A stretch of 9,982 nt of DNA from Bacteroidota bacterium (GTDB taxonomy: Bacteria; Bacteroidota; Bacteroidia; Cytophagales; Cyclobacteriaceae), in NCBI GenBank assembly GCA_024643595.1, contig JAHEMS010000098.1, positions 1-9,982 of the forward strand, given 5' to 3'. Position 1 is the stretch's first letter; each line of letters starts with the position of its first letter. This document shows positions 6,898 to 9,982 of this stretch, piece after piece. The translations under genes and the position numbers were made by a program. The notes below the pieces were generated by a model. That model searched no databases. It had not been told where the DNA came from and saw only the letters and a list, made by a program, of their open reading frames with translations.

Positions 6898-8148
6898 TTA
6901 TGGCCGCTGGTTTCCTTTTGCTATTTGTTCAACCTGGTTCCAAACACGCCATACATTTTTATAACAGATTTTAGCAATGTCTTCTTCGGAATAACCACGT
7001 TTTAGCAATAAATAAATCAGGTTAGGATAGGTCGAAACATCCTCCAGTCCGATGGGTAGCTGACCATCGACGCCATCAAAATCAGACCCAAATGCAACAT
7101 GATCAATACCTGCAATTTTTACCACATGATCAATGTGATTGACCACCATTTCAATGGTGGATCGGCTGGGAGGATTATCTTTTTTGAATTGATCGATGAT
7201 GGGTCCAGCCTCGGGATGATCGGAAGAAAGTCCCCTTTCATCTAGTAATGCTGTTAGTTTTTTGCGGTTAGCCTGATCCTTATTCACGACCGAAGAATCC
7301 ACAAATAAATTGTAATAATTGATTTGCATCACCCCACCATTTTCTCCTAATTTTTTAATCATGTCATCTGTCATATCCCTTTTTATAGTGGGTGAAAAAA
7401 TCCTGCACGAAGAGTGAGAAGCTATACAAGGTGCTTTCGCGATTTTCATTACCCGGTAGAAAGTACTGTCATCCACATGTGATATATCCACCATAATACC
7501 AAGCTTGTTCATTTCTGCAACAACCCCTCTTCCATACGGACTTAAGCCATTCCAAGTATGGGTAGTGTCTCCCGAAGAATCGCAAATTTGATTGTCCTTA
7601 TTATGGGTAAGGGTAATATATCGAATGCCTCGATCGTAAAAATATTTCAAATTAGAAAGGTCATTTCCTATGGGGGCTCCATTTTCCATCCCCATTGGTA
7701 AGGAGATTTTCCCCGCTTTGAAGTTTGCCTCTACGTCAGATGGTGAATTGGCCAACGCAAATTTATCTGGGATATTCTGGGTGATTGCCAGCACCATGTC
7801 AATTAACGAATCAGCAAGTGCCTTGCCCATATCCGGTTGAGTCAAGTACGAAGAGGGTATATAGATTGACATGAAGGGAGCATCCAGCCCCCCTTTTTTA
7901 GCACGTTCATAGTCAAATTCGCCCTCAGCCGAGGATACAATCATGCCCATGTTATCGGGATGAAGACTAATCTTTTTTTCATGTAGCAACTCGGGCAGAT
8001 CGATGTGTCCGTCCGTTATTATAAATTTGTGGGCTAGTTCATCAGCATACTTTCTAAGTTGATCTTCGCTCATTTCTGTCGGTTTTTTTTCCGCACAGCT
8101 AAAAAGAATGACAATGCTAAGAATCAAGAATGGGGTTATCGCTCTCAT
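6898..8148 (-). CDS. M19 membrane dipeptidase lipoprotein (downstream paralog)
   Basis: A 416-residue zinc dipeptidase of the M19 / renal dipeptidase family, which cleaves dipeptides, often including those with a C-terminal D-residue. A lipoprotein signal ends at LFS|C18, so the mature protein is probably membrane-anchored with the enzyme facing the periplasm or the cell surface. The expected dinuclear-zinc ligands are all visible: H48 and D50 (TDGHIDLP), bridging E155 (PMGMENG), H224 (VDISHV) and H245 (ASHSS); D356 in GSDFDG matches the conserved active-site aspartate. Length and motif order suit a complete enzyme. The ATG at 8148 places the lipobox properly. It lies 60 bp downstream of a close paralog and is probably co-transcribed with it. 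Dipeptide preference cannot be read from the sequence. Confidence 0.92.
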   Translation of the reverse strand: MRAITPFLILSIVILFSCAEKKPTEMSEDQLRKYADELAHKFIITDGHIDLPELLHEKKISLHPDNMGMIVSSAEGEFDYERAKKGGLDAPFMSIYIPSSYLTQPDMGKALADSLIDMVLAITQNIPDKFALANSPSDVEANFKAGKISLPMGMENGAPIGNDLSNLKYFYDRGIRYITLTHNKDNQICDSSGDTTHTWNGLSPYGRGVVAEMNKLGIMVDISHVDDSTFYRVMKIAKAPCIASHSSCRIFSPTIKRDMTDDMIKKLGENGGVMQINYYNLFVDSSVVNKDQANRKKLTALLDERGLSSDHPEAGPIIDQFKKDNPPSRSTIEMVVNHIDHVVKIAGIDHVAFGSDFDGVDGQLPIGLEDVSTYPNLIYLLLKRGYSEEDIAKICYKNVWRVWNQVEQIAKGNQRP

Positions 8149-8208
8149 ATTATGTTTGGGTTTCTTTTGTATTCAAAATGGAGTAGGGTCATTTGATTAT
8201 AAACTTAC

Positions 8209-9453
8209 TCAACTCCCTTTTGATGCTTGCTCAACCTGGTTCCATACACGCCATACATTTTTATGACAGATTTTTGCGATATCATCTTCGGAATATCCTC
8301 GTTTTAAGAGGACGTAAATCAGGTTGGGATACTGAGATACATCTTTAAGGCCCGTTGGTAAGCTATCACCCACTCCATCAAAATCGGAACCTATACCTAC
8401 GTGATCAATTCCCGCAAGTTTCACGACATGATCGATGTGATTAGCCACCATTTCCACATCAGCGAACAATGAAGGGTTGTCTTTTCTGAATTGTTCAATA
8501 ACGGGTTTTGCTAGTGAGTCGGTTAACGTTAACCCCTTTTCCTCCAGGATTGCTCTGAGTTTCCCTCGATTAATAACATTTCCTGCTCTAGCCGCAGAAT
8601 CCAGAAACGAGGAGCCAAAGTTGATTTGAATAACACCCCCATTTTCACCCAGTCTTTTTATCATATCATCATTCATATTTCTTTGAAAGTCGGGAGTAAA
8701 GGCACGACAAGAAGAGTGAGAAGCAATTACCGGTGTCTTGGTAATTTTAATGACATCATAAAAGGTGCTGTCCGATACGTGTGAAATATCCACCATAATT
8801 CCTACTCGATTCATCTCTTTCACCACTTGCTCACCAAACGGACTCAGGCCATTCCAGGTTCGTGTGCTATCATAGGAAGAATCACAAATCTGATTGTCTT
8901 TGCCATGAGTAAGTGTAATGTAACGTATGCCACGATCATGAAAATACTGGACGTTTGATATATCATTGCCAATGGGCGTGCCATTTTCCATTCCCATTGG
9001 TAAAGAGATTTTACCAGCTTTAAAGTTTTCTTCAACTTCCGAAACGGAGTTGGCCAATGCAAATTTATCCGGGATCTCGGTAGCAATCGTTATGACCATA
9101 TTGATCAATGAATCCGCTAGGGCTTTTCCGCTGTCAGGTTGTTTCTGATATTCTGCGGGTATGTAAATCGACATAAAGGGAGCATCCAACCCACCTTTCT
9201 TCGCTCTCTCATAATCAAAATCTCCGTCAGTTGTGGATACAGGGATGCCCATGTATTCGCGCTCAAGACGGAAATTTTTCATTCTTAAACGATAAGGGAG
9301 GTCGACATGACCATCGGTGATAATATACTTATGGGCCAGTTCATCAGAATAGCTATGTAATTCCTCATCAGTCATGCGGTCCACTGGTTTTTTTTCTGAA
9401 CAACTAAAAAGTAATGTGGCAATCAGGATCAATAGTGGTGAAATCAATTTCAT
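8209..9453 (-). CDS. M19 membrane dipeptidase lipoprotein (upstream paralog)
   Basis: A zinc dipeptidase of 414 residues when started at the ATG at 9453. The frame can be extended to a TTG at 9480, but the ATG gives a normal lipoprotein signal (MKLISPLLILIATLLFS|C18) with the cysteine at the same residue as in the paralog, so it is preferred. Metal ligands are complete: H49 and D51 (TDGHVDLP), E156 (PMGMENG), H225 (VDISHV), H246 (ASHSS), with D357 in GSDFDG. By eye well over half the residues match the neighbouring paralog, including long identical blocks such as FDYERAKKGGLDAPFMSIYI. The copies differ most just after the first metal site and in the insertion before the final helices (about 280-330), possible places for changed specificity. 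This is the first gene of the presumed pair. Confidence 0.92.
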   Translation of the reverse strand: MKLISPLLILIATLLFSCSEKKPVDRMTDEELHSYSDELAHKYIITDGHVDLPYRLRMKNFRLEREYMGIPVSTTDGDFDYERAKKGGLDAPFMSIYIPAEYQKQPDSGKALADSLINMVITIATEIPDKFALANSVSEVEENFKAGKISLPMGMENGTPIGNDISNVQYFHDRGIRYITLTHGKDNQICDSSYDSTRTWNGLSPFGEQVVKEMNRVGIMVDISHVSDSTFYDVIKITKTPVIASHSSCRAFTPDFQRNMNDDMIKRLGENGGVIQINFGSSFLDSAARAGNVINRGKLRAILEEKGLTLTDSLAKPVIEQFRKDNPSLFADVEMVANHIDHVVKLAGIDHVGIGSDFDGVGDSLPTGLKDVSQYPNLIYVLLKRGYSEDDIAKICHKNVWRVWNQVEQASKGS

Positions 9454-9842
9454 AGAAGTGTCTTTAACGTAGAGGTTCAAATTAGTTCATTGAACAATAT
9501 GTTTACTTTTACTTTTTAGAATAGGCAATATATAATGAAAAGCGGCTTCCATGTGCAACTATTCAAGTGGCTACAGCGCAAAATGGTATTGACCACATCA
9601 TACATGCCCCGACGGCAATTTAACTGAAATTTAAAACGCACAACTTTTCTTGCTTAACGGACAGGATAAAGATCATATGTGCACAGCTTACGAGAGGAAT
9701 GAGTACGATGCTGGCGAATCTCGCCTTTGGTTGAAAGAAGCGAAAAAAAAGTATTTGAGAAAATTAAAATAATTAGTATACTGAAGTAACACCATCTGGT
9801 TTTAATTAAATTACCACCTCATCCACAACCTGAAATACAACC
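9454..9842. other. 389-bp gap between divergent genes; no secure gene
   Basis: This gap must hold the promoters for the minus-strand dipeptidase pair and the plus-strand sugar-kinase gene. I find no tRNA, no convincing terminator and no clear TTG / TAnnTTTG promoter pair. Visible structure includes the palindrome GTTCATTGAAC (9485-9495), which lies 32 bp upstream of the dipeptidase ATG, and a small hairpin GGCGA-ATC-TCGCC (9713-9725). An A/T-rich tract (about 9742-9782) precedes the kinase gene. Two tiny plus-strand ORFs (9535-9627 and 9677-9772) fall inside; only the second has any ribosome-site-like context. Confidence 0.5.
9677..9772 (+). CDS. Possible 31-residue small protein, unrecognised
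   Basis: An ATG-started ORF of 31 residues, beginning MCTAYERNEY and ending KKKYLRKLK. It is preceded by AGGA (9663-9666) 10 nt before the ATG, a purine-rich stretch that could serve as a ribosome site, although Bacteroidota often do not rely on one. The composition is highly charged, with a strongly basic C-terminal third, and there is no signal peptide or membrane segment. I do not recognise it. The frame stays open upstream to about 9635 without another ATG, so it could also be the tail of a decayed longer gene. An ORF of this length is easily found by chance. Confidence 0.2.
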   Translation: MCTAYERNEYDAGESRLWLKEAKKKYLRKLK

Positions 9843-9982
9843 ATGATTATTATCGCAGATAGCGGAGGCTCCAAAATAGACTGGCGACTCTTGAAAAAAG
9901 ACGGCACCATTGGGCAGGCCTATAGCCCTGGCTTTAATCCTTACTACCAACCGCTAAATCATTTAACCAATATTGTAGAGGA
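9843..9982 (+). CDS. BadF/BadG/BcrA/BcrD-type ATPase, probable N-acetylglucosamine kinase-like sugar kinase, 3' partial
   Basis: Only the first 46 codons are in the window. The N-terminus MIIIADSGGSKIDWRLLKKDG is the phosphate-1 (ATP-binding) segment of the ASKHA fold as seen in eukaryotic-type N-acetylglucosamine kinases and their Bacteroidota relatives, where a DSGxTKxDW pattern is usual; YSPGFNPYYQ (residues 29-38) fits the following conserved GxNPY region. Relatives phosphorylate amino sugars such as GlcNAc or MurNAc in salvage of peptidoglycan or chitin. The substrate cannot be assigned from this fragment. The usual threonine of the phosphate-1 motif is serine-glycine-shifted here (GGSK), which is a conservative variation. 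It is transcribed divergently from the dipeptidases. Confidence 0.75.
   Translation, partial: MIIIADSGGSKIDWRLLKKDGTIGQAYSPGFNPYYQPLNHLTNIVE

Noticed and set aside
8164..8178. Small hairpin CTTTTG-TATT-CAAAA between the two dipeptidase genes, considered as an internal terminator or attenuator
   Set aside because: The stem is 5 bp of mostly A-T pairs with no T-run after it on the minus strand, so it is too weak to stop transcription.
9475..9495. Inverted repeat GTTCAA...TTGAAC and palindrome GTTCATTGAAC upstream of the dipeptidase pair, considered as an operator
   Set aside because: The arms are only 5-6 bp and AT-rich, there is no second copy in the window and no regulator gene nearby, so it is not called as a site.
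9535..9627. Plus-strand 30-residue ORF starting MKSGFHVQLF in the right-hand gap
   Set aside because: It has no purine-rich ribosome site and no recognisable composition, and ATG-to-stop runs of this size are expected by chance. An alternative overlapping minus-strand ORF of similar size makes it less convincing.

Overview
The window reads as chromosomal DNA of a member of the Bacteroidota, most likely a Cytophagales-type gliding or environmental bacterium. The evidence is a large secreted protein ending in a type IX secretion (T9SS) sorting domain, AT-leaning coding sequence, lipoproteins with a C-S/A-E-K-K start after the lipobox, and a flippase-like / heptose adenylyltransferase / YugP gene order that I associate with this phylum from general knowledge. 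No mobile element, CRISPR array, rRNA or tRNA was seen.

Left part (1-3296, plus strand): the 3' part of an UPF0104 / LPG-synthase-TM family membrane protein overlaps by 16 nt a stand-alone RfaE2-type heptose-1-phosphate adenylyltransferase. A membrane zinc peptidase of the YugP family follows 10 nt later. This three-gene unit ends at a convincing rho-independent terminator (about 2102-2133). A monocistronic acyl-CoA dehydrogenase follows.

Middle (3313-6741, minus strand): a 1142-residue secreted metalloprotease-like protein converges on the acyl-CoA dehydrogenase with only 16 bp between the stop codons. It has a signal peptide, an HEIGHGLG catalytic domain without the usual metzincin third histidine, three Ig-like segments, a duplicated module of about 300 residues and a T9SS C-terminal domain.

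Right part (6898-9453, minus strand): two tandem paralogous M19 membrane dipeptidases, both lipoproteins, lie 60 bp apart and look like one transcription unit. A possible weak terminator lies downstream. A 389-bp gap with at most a tiny ORF separates them from the beginning of a BadF/BadG-type sugar kinase (9843 to the window edge, plus strand).

Functionally, the secreted protease and the two lipoprotein dipeptidases could act in sequence on extracellular or periplasmic peptides. The truncated kinase could belong to amino-sugar salvage. Both links rest only on adjacency. Most of the window is ordinary core and accessory gene content. The points most worth following are the domain architecture and active site of the secreted protein, the dipeptidase duplication, and the unexplained 389-bp gap.
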